In this document: piece after piece, positions 53,968 through 63,309 of the stretch
How positions within the stretch are numbered: the stretch's first letter is position 1
How the letters are laid out: each line of letters begins with the position of its first letter
NCBI GenBank assembly: GCA_963803775.1
Contig: CAWDNS010000005.1
Location: forward strand, 1 to 64,000
DNA: 64,000 bases
Direction: 5' to 3'
DNA from: JABCZH01 sp963803775
Lineage (GTDB): Bacteria > Acidobacteriota > Terriglobia > Terriglobales > Acidobacteriaceae
Made by a program: the position numbers and the translations under genes
The notes under the pieces: model-generated
The model's input: only the letters and a program-made list of their open reading frames with translations
Told to the model about the DNA's origin: nothing
Databases searched by the model: none

Positions 53968-56267
53968 ATGAAACGTTTGAGCCGCGTAGCGGCTGTCTCC
54001 TTTCTGGTGGGAGCAGTAATTCTGGGTGCGGTAGCAGCTGATCAGACCAAAGCCTCCAAAGCCTTGTACAACAAGGGCCGGGACGCCGAAGCACGCCAGA
54101 ATTACGAGCAGGCCTACGACTTTTACAAACAGGCCTATGATCTCAAGCCCACGAACCTGAGTTACCGGGCTTCCTACGAGCGTCTGCGTTTCCTAGCCGG
54201 CGCTTCGCATGTGCACCGCGGCCAATTGTTACGCGAGGCAGGCCAACTGGATGCCGCCTTGGCGGAGTTCCAGAAAGCTGCTGACATGGATGCCTCGAGC
54301 GCCATTGCCAAGCAGGAATTGCAGCGCACCAAGCAGATGATGGATGCGGCGAAAGCCGGACATGCTGCTGCCGCGCCGCCGCCCAGCTTTCTCCAGAAGC
54401 GCATTGAACAAGCCGGAGGCCCGGTCGAACTGGCCACCATCTCTAATGTTCCCATCAATCTGAAAATCAACGAGGATACCAAGGTTATCTACGAGACCGT
54501 CGGCAAGCTGGCGGGAATCAATGTTTTGTTTGATCCCGACTACACCTCGCGCCGCATCAAGATCGAACTCAACAATGTCTCTTTGGAGGAGGCGTTGCGC
54601 ATTATCGCCATCGAGTCCAAGACCTTTTGGCGGCCGGTGACTCCCAACACCATTTTTGTTGCCGCCGACAATCCGGCCAAGCGTAAAGATCTTGAACAAA
54701 GCGTCATCAAGACCTTTTATCTGACCAATCTTTCGCAGCCCACCGAGTTGCAGGATGTCGTCAACACGCTGCGCCAGATTCTGGAAATCAATCGTCTTCA
54801 GCCGTTGCCCACTCAGTCAGCGATTGTGGTGCGCGGCACTCCCGATCAGATTGCGTTGGCCCAGAAACTGGTGAGTGACCTCGACAAGCCCAAGTCCGAA
54901 GTCATCGTGGATGTTGCCATCATGCAGGTCAATCGTGACAAGTCACGTACCCTGGGCATCAGCCCGCCCACCAGCGCCACGGTAACATTGCAGAGCAATC
55001 TCAATTCCACCACCAGTACCTCCACCACTGGAACCGTCGGCGCCCCGGATACCACGACTGCCGGCACCCCCAACAACATCAGCCTGAATACTCTGGGTAA
55101 CTTGAACGCTACCGACTTTGCTGTAACCATCTCACAAGCCACAGCCACTGCGCTCTTCAGTGACAGCAGCACCAAGCTCATCCAAAAGCCACAGATTCGC
55201 GCCGTCGAGGGGCAAAAGGCATCGCTCAAGATCGGCCAACGTGTGCCCGTGGCTACCGGGTCATTTCAGCCCGGCATTGGCGGCGTCGGCATCAATCCTC
55301 TGGTCAACACCCAGTTCCAATACCTCGACGTCGGTGTAAACATCGACATCACTCCGCGCGTGCACTCCAACGGCGATGTCACTCTGAAGATCACCATGGA
55401 GGTTTCCGAAGTTGATGGCACTTCCAACATCGGCGGAATCAGCCAGCCCATTATCGGTCAACGTAAGATCGAGCAAGAGGTTCGTCTGAAGGAAGGCGAA
55501 GTCAACTTGCTGGGCGGGATGATGGAAGATCAGCAAACCCAAGCCCTCACGGGATTTCCTGTACTGTCCCAGATTCCGATCTTGAAGATATCTGTTCGGC
55601 CAGGACACTCGCGATCACAGTGAAACCGAAACCGTGTTTGTGCTCATTCCTCACGTCGTTCGCAAACAGGATCTCAGCGAGCTCAATCAGGAAGCCCTCG
55701 ATGTGGGCACCGCCAGCGCCATCGAATTGCACCGCGTGAGCAGTCCTCAGGCCCCTCAGTGGGCACGCAACTCACCTTCCGCGCCGGCTGCGCCCGCAAA
55801 TGCCCGCAGCCGCTCCGCATGCGACGCCGGCGACTTCGCCGCAACCGCCGGGCGCGGCCAGCTTCAGCTTTGATCCTCCTGCGATCACCCAACCGCCGGG
55901 CTCGACGTTCACCGTCAACGTCCTGGTTGCGGGCGCGCAGAATGCCTACTCCGTGCCCTTACAGGTCACCTACGATTCCAAGATGCTGCAGGTGGTCAAC
56001 GTCTCTAACGGCACCTTCCTCTCCCAGGACGGTCAGGCGGTGGCGTTGGTTCATCGCGACGACGATTCCAGCGGCACTCTTCAGATCACCGCTACCCGGC
56101 CGCCCGGCGCTACCGGCATTTCCGGGCAGGGAACGGTCGTAACTTTGACCTTCATGGCGAAATCCCCCGGACAATCCACCCTTGCCATTTCCAAGGGAGG
56201 AACCCGCGACCCCAATATGCAGCCCACGCTGGTGGCGGGAGCTACGGCTACGGTGAACATCCACTAG
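53968..56267 (+). CDS. Secretin (GspD/PilQ family) with N-terminal TPR and C-terminal cohesin domain (frame broken)
   Basis: An outer-membrane secretin for type II secretion or type IV pili. A signal peptide (AAVSFLVGAVILGAVAA) is followed by two TPR-like units (residues ~25-110) and secretin N-domains (INVLFDPDYTSRRIKIELNNVSLEEAL). The secretin core has FSDSSTKLIQKPQIRAVEGQKASLKIGQRVPVATG and VRLKEGEVNLLGGMMEDQQ. A frame change near 55590 restores YLFGQDTRDHSETETVFVLIPHVVR, where one extra A is seen. Another near 55770 leads into a Pro/Ala linker and a cohesin domain (FTVNVLVAGAQNAYSVPLQVTYD...). ATG 53968 is preceded by GAGGA. Confidence 0.85.
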
Positions 56268-56353
56268 TCGATGACGATTCACTAATCAATGATCCGGTAG
56301 TCAAGCAAGGGCGGATCCCGACGGAGCGAAACCAGAATTCTCGCGTGACACCA

Positions 56354-56831
56354 ATGACGGCTTTTTCAAAACCTTTTTCCGAACGACGAGAGATGCGCGG
56401 CTTCACCCTGATCGAACTGATCGTGGCCACCACCATCTTGATTGTTCTGACCATTCTGGCCGTTCCCATGGCGCGGGTCACCATCAAGCGCGAAAAAGAG
56501 CGCGAGTTACGGCACGCTTTGTGGGAGATGCGTGACGCGATTGATCGCTACAAAGACGCCGCCGATCGCGGCGCCTTCCGCACCAAAGTCGGTTCCGAAA
56601 ACTATCCTCCCGACCTCGATACCCTGGTCAAGGGCGAGGACGTACAAGGCAAGAAAATGAGGTTTCTGCGCAAAATCCCGATAGATCCCATGACCAACTC
56701 CACCGAATGGGGTATGCGTTCCATGCAGGACGATCCCGACTTCCGATTCCTGGGGCGAACAAAATGTTTTCGACGTCTATACCAAATCCCAGGGCATCGG
56801 CCTCGACGGCACAAAATACAAGGACTGGTAA
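56354..56831 (+). CDS. Type II secretion-type pseudopilin, GspG-like (one frameshift)
   Basis: The prepilin N-terminus is MRGFTLIELIVATTILIVLTILAVP, with cleavage expected after Gly. The GspG-type head PDLDTLVKGEDV...FLRKIPIDPMTNSTEWG follows. Near 56740 one extra T throws the frame. Corrected, the protein ends NVFDVYTKSQGIGLDGTKYKDW at TAA 56829-56831. Start candidates are GTG 56345, ATG 56354 and ATG 56393. It follows the secretin by 86 bp. Confidence 0.85.
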
Positions 56832-56836
56832 ACTTG

Positions 56837-57250
56837 GTGACGCGATCTCAACATAAGAAAGCCAGCCGCGGCTTCACCTTCATCGAGTTGATGATCGTCA
56901 TCAGCATCATCTTGATTTTGGTTTCGGTCGCGCTGCCCGCCTATAACCAGTCCATTCTGCGGGCGAGAGAATCCGTGCTGCGGCAAAATCTGTTTACGCT
57001 TCGCTCGGTGATCTCGCAATACACGCTCGACAAGCAGAAAGCCCCGCAGTCGCTCGACGATCTGGTTACCGCCGGCTACCTGAAACAGCTTCCCACGGAT
57101 CCCATGACCGGCCGCATCGACAGTTGGACGCCCGATCAGGAGCAGGGCGAGATCATGTCCCTCGATCAGCAGGATGAAGGCGGCATCGTCGACGTGCACA
57201 GCGGGTCGAGCGGCGTCGGCAGCGATGGGACCGCGTATAACACCTGGTAG
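56837..57250 (+). CDS. Second GspG-like pseudopilin
   Basis: A 137-residue pseudopilin: SRGFTFIELMIVISIILILVSVALP is the prepilin helix, and LDDLVTAGYLKQLPTDPMTGRIDSW is the GspG calcium-loop region. The end is VGSDGTAYNTW. GTG 56837 (or TTG 56834) begins six bases after the stop of the first pseudopilin. The uncorrected sequence makes the two appear fused. Two adjacent GspG-like genes after a secretin are usual in Acidobacteriota secretion loci. Confidence 0.88.
   Translation: MTRSQHKKASRGFTFIELMIVISIILILVSVALPAYNQSILRARESVLRQNLFTLRSVISQYTLDKQKAPQSLDDLVTAGYLKQLPTDPMTGRIDSWTPDQEQGEIMSLDQQDEGGIVDVHSGSSGVGSDGTAYNTW
57216..57249. repeat. 3' end of the pseudopilin gene, related copy at 58871-58904
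   Basis: These 34 bases, which encode the last residues and part of the stop of the second pseudopilin, match 58871-58904 at 29 of 34 positions. The two copies flank the HdeD-like gene and the toxin-antitoxin pair. Confidence 0.6.
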
Positions 57251-57277
57251 TCGTGCCAAGAAACCGCTTGCCTTCCC

Positions 57278-57850
57278 CTACGCGGCCAGCTTTTGTGCCA
57301 CCGAGCCTGTCACCTTGCGCACCGCGAACGACAACATCACCCGTGTTAAGCCGCTGATGATCATGCTTATTCCAACCAACGTCCCTATCGCCCAGGCAGA
57401 ACTGGTCGGCCACTGCGCATAGATCATCAGCCCCAATAGCAGCGTAATGACGCCGTCAATCAGTACCCAACTCGATCCTCGCATCGGCCGCATCTTGAAA
57501 AACAAAATGATGTTCAGGATGCCCTCAATCAGAAAGAGCGATGCCAGCACCAAGGTAAGCGACGCCACCGCCAGCACCGGATGCAGAATCAGATAGCCGC
57601 CGAAACACAGATACGCCAACCCGACCAGCAGCTTCCAGATCACGCTGCCAGCCCCATGAGCGCTAAAGGCGAGGGTCAAGTGGACTACGCCTGCTAAGAC
57701 AATGAGCCAGGCAATTGCCACGTTGACCGCCACCGCCGCCACAAACGGCGAACCCACCGCCAGCATGCCGAAGACAATCAGCAAAACGCCCCATACGATC
57801 GACATCGTGGAAGCGTGCCGTGCGACATCTACCGGAGTGCTCTGTGCCAT
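57278..57850 (-). CDS. HdeD-family (DUF308) membrane protein
   Basis: A 190-residue inner-membrane protein with six predicted spans in the DUF308 pattern (MSIVWGVLLIVFGMLAVGSP, AVNVAIAWLIVLAGVVHLTLAF, KLLVGLAYLCFGGYLIL, and so on). E. coli HdeD is linked to acid resistance; the role here is unknown. ATG 57850 follows a strong AAGGAGG site. The open frame reaching 58054 is not part of the protein. It converges with the pseudopilin gene. Confidence 0.87.
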   Translation of the reverse strand: MAQSTPVDVARHASTMSIVWGVLLIVFGMLAVGSPFVAAVAVNVAIAWLIVLAGVVHLTLAFSAHGAGSVIWKLLVGLAYLCFGGYLILHPVLAVASLTLVLASLFLIEGILNIILFFKMRPMRGSSWVLIDGVITLLLGLMIYAQWPTSSAWAIGTLVGISMIISGLTRVMLSFAVRKVTGSVAQKLAA

Positions 57851-58013
57851 AAAGGCCTCCTTAGAAAACGCACCTAGCCTACTCCAAAAAGGCTGCTCCG
57901 TGAAGTCTTGCACAAACTTCAAATAGTCGAGCCGCACCGGATGCTCGACTTGCACACCCATCCCCCCAGCGCGCGTGCGGCGTTGGACTCTTGCCGGAAG
58001 TCCCGCGAATCTG

Positions 58014-58042
58014 TTACAATTACACTTGTAATATATTGTAAT
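58014..58042. promoter_or_regulatory. Composite palindrome upstream of the toxin-antitoxin pair
   Basis: ATTACA-CT-TGTAAT (58019-58032) is a perfect palindrome. It is nested in a wider one, TTACAAT (58014-58020) with ATTGTAA (58035-58041). A third TGTAAT lies at 58037-58042, five bases before GTG 58047. This resembles an autoregulatory operator for a ribbon-helix-helix antitoxin. Confidence 0.55.
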
Positions 58043-58046
58043 CACC

Positions 58047-58550
58047 GTGTTCATCTTCGACGCTTCGACGCTGATTCTGATTGCGAAGGCCGAAATGCTT
58101 GATTCCTTCCTACATCACCTCGGGCTCGATGTTGCCGTTCCACCTGAGGTGGAGAAGGAGTGCTGTAGCGTAAAGAGATCGCTTGACGCCCTGATGATCC
58201 GAAAGACGCTGGATGAATTGAAAATTCGAGTTATCTCGGTCAAGAATTCGAAGCTGGTAATGAAGCTGCAAGCGGACTTTGGTCTCGGCCAGGGAGAAGC
58301 GGAGGCCATCGTTTTGGCGCTTACACACAAAGCTCGGGTATTGGGCATCGATGACAAGAATGGGATCAACGCGTGCAAGCTGCTGGGCGTTGGGTTTACG
58401 ACGGCGATAGGCATCTTGGTGCGCATGTACGAAAAGAAGTTGCTCACGACGAGCGAAGCTCTCGCGAAACTTGATGGGCTGGCAAAACACGGGCGTTACC
58501 GAACGTCGATTCTCGACGACGCCAGACGCCGACTGGAGGCCGTCGCATGA
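58047..58550 (+). CDS. PIN-domain toxin (DUF3368-like)
   Basis: A 167-residue PIN-fold putative RNase. The N-terminal Asp is in MFIFDASTLILIAKAEML, the central acidic residues are in GLGQGEAEAIVLALTHKA, and the second Asp pair is in LGIDDKNGINACKLLG. These match the metal-binding pattern of PIN nucleases. GTG 58047 lies directly after the palindromic region. The stop overlaps the antitoxin ATG (ATGA), so the toxin is the first gene, opposite to the usual VapBC order. Confidence 0.85.
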   Translation: MFIFDASTLILIAKAEMLDSFLHHLGLDVAVPPEVEKECCSVKRSLDALMIRKTLDELKIRVISVKNSKLVMKLQADFGLGQGEAEAIVLALTHKARVLGIDDKNGINACKLLGVGFTTAIGILVRMYEKKLLTTSEALAKLDGLAKHGRYRTSILDDARRRLEAVA

Positions 58551-58843
58551 CCAAGACAATGAGTATCCGAATGGATCGGGAGAATTTCGAATTCCTGCGC
58601 GAACTCACCAAGGAGCAGAGGAGTGATCTTTCCAAGGCCGTGCGCGACCTGGTCACCCGGGGCAGGGTCTTACTGGGAGTCGAAAGGTACAAGCAGGGAG
58701 AAGCATCGCTGGGCAAAGCGGCGGAGCTTGCCGGCGTCCCCGTGGGACGAATGATGACACTCCTGACCGAATTTGGAATCGAGAGCAGGGTCGAACACGA
58801 CGATTATCTCCAGGGACTCGCCAATATCAGAAAAGCCTGGTGA
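58547..58843 (+). CDS. UPF0175-type antitoxin with ribbon-helix-helix-like head
   Basis: A 98-residue protein. Residues ~1-40 (TMSIRMDRENFEFLREL...DLSKAVRDLV) look like a ribbon-helix-helix DNA-binding segment. The rest (GEASLGKAAELAGVPVGRMMTLLTEFGI) matches UPF0175. UPF0175 and DUF3368 PIN proteins form toxin-antitoxin pairs. The four-base overlap ensures coupled translation with the toxin. Confidence 0.82.
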   Translation: MTKTMSIRMDRENFEFLRELTKEQRSDLSKAVRDLVTRGRVLLGVERYKQGEASLGKAAELAGVPVGRMMTLLTEFGIESRVEHDDYLQGLANIRKAW

Positions 58844-58870
58844 CGATTCCCCATTCGCAGTTCTGCAGAA

Positions 58871-58904
58871 TCGGCAGCGACAGCACCGCGCATAACACCT
58901 GGTG
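58871..58904. repeat. Remnant copy of a pseudopilin 3' end
   Basis: The bases read GSDSTAHNTW followed by TGA, compared with GSDGTAYNTW and TAG at 57216-57249. Nothing else of a pseudopilin gene is visible upstream of this fragment. It lies 28 bp after the antitoxin gene. Confidence 0.55.
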
Positions 58905-59091
58905 AAGTCAAGGCAGCTCACGTAGGGGCGGACGCCCTGGCCGCCAGGCGGCGCAAAGTGCCGCAGATTGTCGATTCAGGGTAGAAAGGCTCCATCGAAG
59001 GAGGTCTGCCACAGCATATAATTCCAGCCGCAAGCGGTCTTGGAGGCTTGACACGCTGAGCATAACCTTTCGCCTTTCATGTGTAGTCCTT

Positions 59092-60327
59092 TTGCTTTCG
59101 GCTGGTGTTCTGGCGAACGCGCAGGCGCAATACCAGGTGCTCTACACCTTTGGCGCAAACGGTCCGGACGACGGCGGCCAGCCTCTTGGAAAGCTCGTTT
59201 CGGATGGCGCAGGAAACCTATACGGCACCACAAAGGGCGGTGGCAGCAATGGGGACGGTACGGTATTTGAGCTAAGTCCTACCTTGGGTGGTCAGTGGAC
59301 GGAATCCATTCTCTACAACTTCTGCTCGCAGCCGGGGTGTTCTGACGGCGCATCCCCCGCAGCGGGCTTGATTCTTGACCAGTCGGGGAACCTTTACGGT
59401 ACGACGCTTCAAGGGGGGCTCGTTCAAGGTTGCTGCTTCGGCACGGTCTTCGAGCTTTCGCCTCCTGCCGCCCCAGGCGGCACTTGGACGGAGGGCGTGT
59501 TGTACGCTTTCCGCGGCAGCGGCTTCGGGGATGGGTGCTACCCCGAGGGTAGGGTCATATTTGACTCTGCGGGAAACCTTTATGGGACAACCTCACAGTG
59601 TGGGGCTGGGAGTGGTGGGGCGGGCGGAACAGTGTTCGAGCTCCTTCCTTCGGGTGATGGAACGTGGGAGGAACTTGTGCTCTACAGTTTCTGTCAGGGC
59701 GGCGACGGAAAATGCTCTGGAGGAGCCTTGCCACAGGCCGGAGTAGCATTTGATCAAGACGGAAATCTCTACGGCACAGCTTCATACGGCGGGCCGTCCG
59801 GAGGTGGGGTGGTATATGAGCTTTCGCCGAGCTTCAGCGGCGGGTGGACGGAGACAGTTCTTTACCCTTTCGGCTTAGGAGTCCATGGCTCCGGACCTCG
59901 CTCCTCCATCAATTTCGATCAGCTCGGTAATTTGTACGGCACCGCGTACACAGGCGGGTTGAGTTCTCAAACTTGTGATTTTGGCTGCGGCGCTGTATTT
60001 AGACTCGTCGGAGCCTCTGGCAGTTGGAAGTATTCGGCTTTTCGCTTTACGGGTCCGAACGGGGGCAATCCGGCGGCTGGCGTGCTCATGGATCGTAAGC
60101 ACACAACTGTCTACGGTACAACCCAGTTTGGCGGCTCAGGCGGCACCGTATTCAAGGTTCATGGGAAGACGGAGACGGCGTTGTACACCTTTTGTTCCCA
60201 GCCCGGTTGCGCAGACGGCAGCGAACCTATGGCGGCGCTGATCTCCGATAAATCAGGGCACCTGTATGGCACAACAGCAAAAGGCGGAGCTTACGGTCAG
60301 GGCGTCGTCTTTGAGATCACTCCGTAG
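59092..60327 (+). CDS. TIGR03803 (GloVer) tandem-repeat secreted protein
   Basis: A protein of at least 411 residues made of about eight repeats of the type GNLYGTT..GG....GTVFELSP plus W-T-E-x-x-L-Y-x-F strands, which predict a beta-propeller or solenoid. The signal-peptide region (CVVLLLSAGVLANAQA) continues upstream of TTG 59092 without an ATG, so the true start is unresolved, perhaps nearer 59060. These proteins are abundant in Acidobacteriota and Verrucomicrobiota and have no established function. Confidence 0.85.
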   Translation: MLSAGVLANAQAQYQVLYTFGANGPDDGGQPLGKLVSDGAGNLYGTTKGGGSNGDGTVFELSPTLGGQWTESILYNFCSQPGCSDGASPAAGLILDQSGNLYGTTLQGGLVQGCCFGTVFELSPPAAPGGTWTEGVLYAFRGSGFGDGCYPEGRVIFDSAGNLYGTTSQCGAGSGGAGGTVFELLPSGDGTWEELVLYSFCQGGDGKCSGGALPQAGVAFDQDGNLYGTASYGGPSGGGVVYELSPSFSGGWTETVLYPFGLGVHGSGPRSSINFDQLGNLYGTAYTGGLSSQTCDFGCGAVFRLVGASGSWKYSAFRFTGPNGGNPAAGVLMDRKHTTVYGTTQFGGSGGTVFKVHGKTETALYTFCSQPGCADGSEPMAALISDKSGHLYGTTAKGGAYGQGVVFEITP

Positions 60328-60422
60328 CTTTCCTTAGAGTGGCCGTACCTTCGGCTCGTAGGCTGGAATGTCGGCGCATGGCGGGGCTAGCGTCTCCGTC
60401 GCAGAGCTACTACCATTACTCC

Positions 60423-62102
60423 ATGCCGGTAGAAACCGAGATCACCCCCGCCACCTACACCCCCATCCGCGCGCCCCGTGGCAATGCGATTTCCTGCAAA
60501 GGCTGGCAGCAGGAAGCCGCCATGCGCATGCTGATGAATAATCTCGACGAAGAAGTTGCCGAGCGCCCGCGCGATCTCGTCGTGTATGGCGGAACTGGCC
60601 GCGCTGCCCGCAGTTGGGAGGCTTACCACGCCATCGTTGCCTCGCTCAAAAGCCTCGACAACGATGAAACCCTGCTCGTGCAATCCGGCAAACCTGTCGG
60701 CGTTTTCAAGACCCACGAGTACGCTCCGCGCGTACTGATCGCTAACTCCAACTTGGTCGGCCACTGGTCCAACTGGGAAAAGTTCAACGAACTCGAACGC
60801 GCCGGCCTCATGATGTACGGCCAGATGACCGCCGGTTCGTGGATCTACATCGGCTCGCAAGGCATCGTGCAGGGAACTTTCGAGACATTCGCTGCTGCCG
60901 CGGAAAAGAGTTTCAATGGCGATCTCGCGGGCAAGCTGATCGTCAGCGGCGGCATGGGCGGCATGGGTGGCGCCCAGCCGCTGGCCGCTACCATGACCGG
61001 CGCGGCGTTTCTCGGCATCGACGTCGATCCCGAACGCATCAAGAAGCGCCTCAAAACCGGATACTGCGACTTCATGGTGACCACGCTCGACGAAGCCCTG
61101 CGTATCCTGAAGAACGCAGTCCGGAAAAAAGAGAATGTCTCGGTCGGCCTGGTGGGCAATTGTGCCGACATCATTCCTGAACTCGCGCAGCGCGGAGTCG
61201 TTCCCGACATTCTCACCGATCAGACTTCCGCCCACGACCCGCTCAATGGCTACGTGCCCAACGGAATGTCGCTGCAAGAAGCTCTGGAATTGCGCCAGCG
61301 TGATCCCGAGGCTTACCAGCAGTTGTCGCTCGATGCCATGGCGAGGCATGTGGAAGGTATGCTGGCATTGCAGAAGATGGGCGCAGTCACCTTCGATTAT
61401 GGCAACAACATCCGCACCTTCGCCTTTCAACGTGGTGTGAAAAACGCTTACGACTTTCCCGGGTTCGTCCCGGCCTACATTCGCCCGCTGTTCTGCGAAG
61501 GCCGAGGCCCATTCCGCTGGGTGGCTCTGTCAGGCGAACCCTCCGACATTCACGTCACAGACGATCTCATCCTCGAACTTTTTCCCGACAATCGCATTCT
61601 GCGCCGCTGGATCGACCTCGCCCGCAAGCGCATCAAGTTTCAGGGTCTGCCCGCCCGCATCTGCTGGCTGGGATACGGCGAGCGTGCCCAATTCGGCCTT
61701 GCCATGAACGACCTGGTCAAGAAAGGCAAACTCAAAGCTCCCATAGTGATCGGCCGCGACCACCTCGACTGCGGATCGGTGGCTTCACCCTTCCGCGAAA
61801 CCGAAAGTATGAAAGATGGGAGCGATGCGGTCGCCGACTGGCCCCTGCTTAACGCTCTGCTGAATACAGCCGCCGGAGCCTCCTGGGTTTCGATCCACAA
61901 CGGCGGAGGCGTCGGCATCGGCTATTCGCTGCACGCAGGACAGGTCACGGTCGCCGACGGAACCGAAGCCATGGCGAAGCGCATCGAACGCGTCCTGACC
62001 ACCGATCCCGGCATGGGCGTCATTCGTCATGTGGACGCGGGCTACGACGAAGCGAAAGAGTTTGCGAAGCAAAAGGGCGTGAAAGTCCCGATGGGGAGCT
62101 AG
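60423..62102 (+). CDS. hutU: Urocanate hydratase
   Basis: A 559-residue NAD-dependent enzyme converting urocanate to imidazolonepropionate in histidine degradation. Conserved segments are VVYGGTGRAARSWEAY, SGKPVGVFKTHEYAPRVL, the NAD-binding SGGMGGMGGAQPLAATM and the C-terminal GDHLD-type IGRDHLDCGSVASPFRETE with SIHNGGGVGIGYS. ATG 60423 gives the family N-terminus; the frame is open to 60339. hutI begins about 1.2 kb downstream on the same strand. Confidence 0.96.
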   Translation: MPVETEITPATYTPIRAPRGNAISCKGWQQEAAMRMLMNNLDEEVAERPRDLVVYGGTGRAARSWEAYHAIVASLKSLDNDETLLVQSGKPVGVFKTHEYAPRVLIANSNLVGHWSNWEKFNELERAGLMMYGQMTAGSWIYIGSQGIVQGTFETFAAAAEKSFNGDLAGKLIVSGGMGGMGGAQPLAATMTGAAFLGIDVDPERIKKRLKTGYCDFMVTTLDEALRILKNAVRKKENVSVGLVGNCADIIPELAQRGVVPDILTDQTSAHDPLNGYVPNGMSLQEALELRQRDPEAYQQLSLDAMARHVEGMLALQKMGAVTFDYGNNIRTFAFQRGVKNAYDFPGFVPAYIRPLFCEGRGPFRWVALSGEPSDIHVTDDLILELFPDNRILRRWIDLARKRIKFQGLPARICWLGYGERAQFGLAMNDLVKKGKLKAPIVIGRDHLDCGSVASPFRETESMKDGSDAVADWPLLNALLNTAAGASWVSIHNGGGVGIGYSLHAGQVTVADGTEAMAKRIERVLTTDPGMGVIRHVDAGYDEAKEFAKQKGVKVPMGS

Positions 62103-62104
62103 AA

Positions 62105-63264
62105 TCAGCCTTTCTCCGCTGCCTGCGCGGGTGCCGTCTGCGCCCTCGTTAACCCGGGAGCCAGGTCCATTCTCAGAAATCGCTCCTCCAGCGAGCGCCG
62201 CGACAAAAAAGCCACCGTAATCGCCAAGACGCTCCCCACCAGAGCCCGTAGCAAAACGGCCGCCATCGAGTGCCCGGACGAAATCAACGCCAGCAGAGGC
62301 CGCGAAAAAATGATCTCACCCAGCCGGAATGCCATCACGTGCACCAAGTACAAGCCGTAACTGATGTAGCCCAGAAACTGGAGAACCGGCCGGTTCACCA
62401 CGCGCGCCCATCGGTTTGTCCCCGCCAGCAGCGCGCACGAGAGCATCCCCGTCGAGCCAGCGCCCAGGGCCGTCGCCGAGCAGGCGGCGTTTGCCAAAGG
62501 ATGTGAAAGAAGAAGAAAGAACGCAACTGTGCCGCCGGCTAAAAGAGGTAACGCAATTCGTGCCAATTGGGCACGGTGAAACCCGGGCTCACGCAGCCAA
62601 ATCGCCAAGACCGCACCCAGCGCCAGCCCATCGAGATTGAACCATGTATACAGCTGAACCAGGTCCGCCGGACGGCCGGCGAGAACAAAATTTGCCATGC
62701 GCAGCAAAGGCGTAACTACGCAGATCGCGGCGAGAAGTAGCATCAGCCTTCGCGACGACCAGCGGCGGACAATCCACGGCCAAACGATGTAGAAGTGCTC
62801 TTCCACCGCCAGCGACCACAGCGTCCGTATTGCAATGTGACTCCGAGAAGCGGCGCGCAGTTGGCAAGAAACAGCGCTCCGAGCGCCAGAAAGCGCCAGG
62901 AGATCCATCCCGCAGCCAGCAACACCAGCAGGGTCGCATAGAGCGCGGGAAGAATGCGCCGCGCTCTCCGCAGGTAAAAGTTGCGAAAGTAGCCGGGCTG
63001 GTTTCGTTTGTCGATCAGGATGCCAGTGATCAGGAATCCGGACAGCACAAAAAACAAATTGACGCCGATCCATCCATATCCGGCGAGCGAAAGCAGCAGA
63101 TTCCCGAAGGACGAAAGTTGCGCATGCAAAGGAGGCGCGATCCCGTGATAAATCAAAACCAGCAGGATGGCTAGTCCGCGCACCGAATCCAATTCCGGCA
63201 TACGCGCTCGCAGCAGCGGGACCGCGACAGCACGGGGAACATCCACAGAGGCATGACCGGGCAC
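62105..63264 (-). CDS. Acyltransferase family 3 (OafA/YrhL-like) membrane protein (one frameshift)
   Basis: A polytopic acyltransferase that O-acylates sugars or other surface molecules. The N-terminal part has ELDSVRGLAILLVLIYHG (catalytic-type His in span 1), GWIGVNLFFVLSGFLITGIL and FYLRRARRILPALY. After a frame change near 62845 it continues LWSLAVEEHFYIVWPW and the remaining spans to SRRSLEERFLR. The start is uncertain: GTG 63264 with GGAG upstream, or ATG 63201. It is inserted on the opposite strand between hutU and hutI. Confidence 0.83.
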
Positions 63265-63309
63265 GATTGGAGAACTCCGCGCGACATTATAGGCTAAACT
63301 AACTCTCGC

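Noticed and set aside
56345..57250. A single 301-residue protein with two prepilin helices
   Set aside because: It is created by one extra T near 56740. Correcting it gives two normal pseudopilins with a stop at 56829-56831 and a new start at 56837.
60387..61430. A 347-residue minus-strand open frame opposite hutU
   Set aside because: Antisense shadow of a fully conserved urocanate hydratase.
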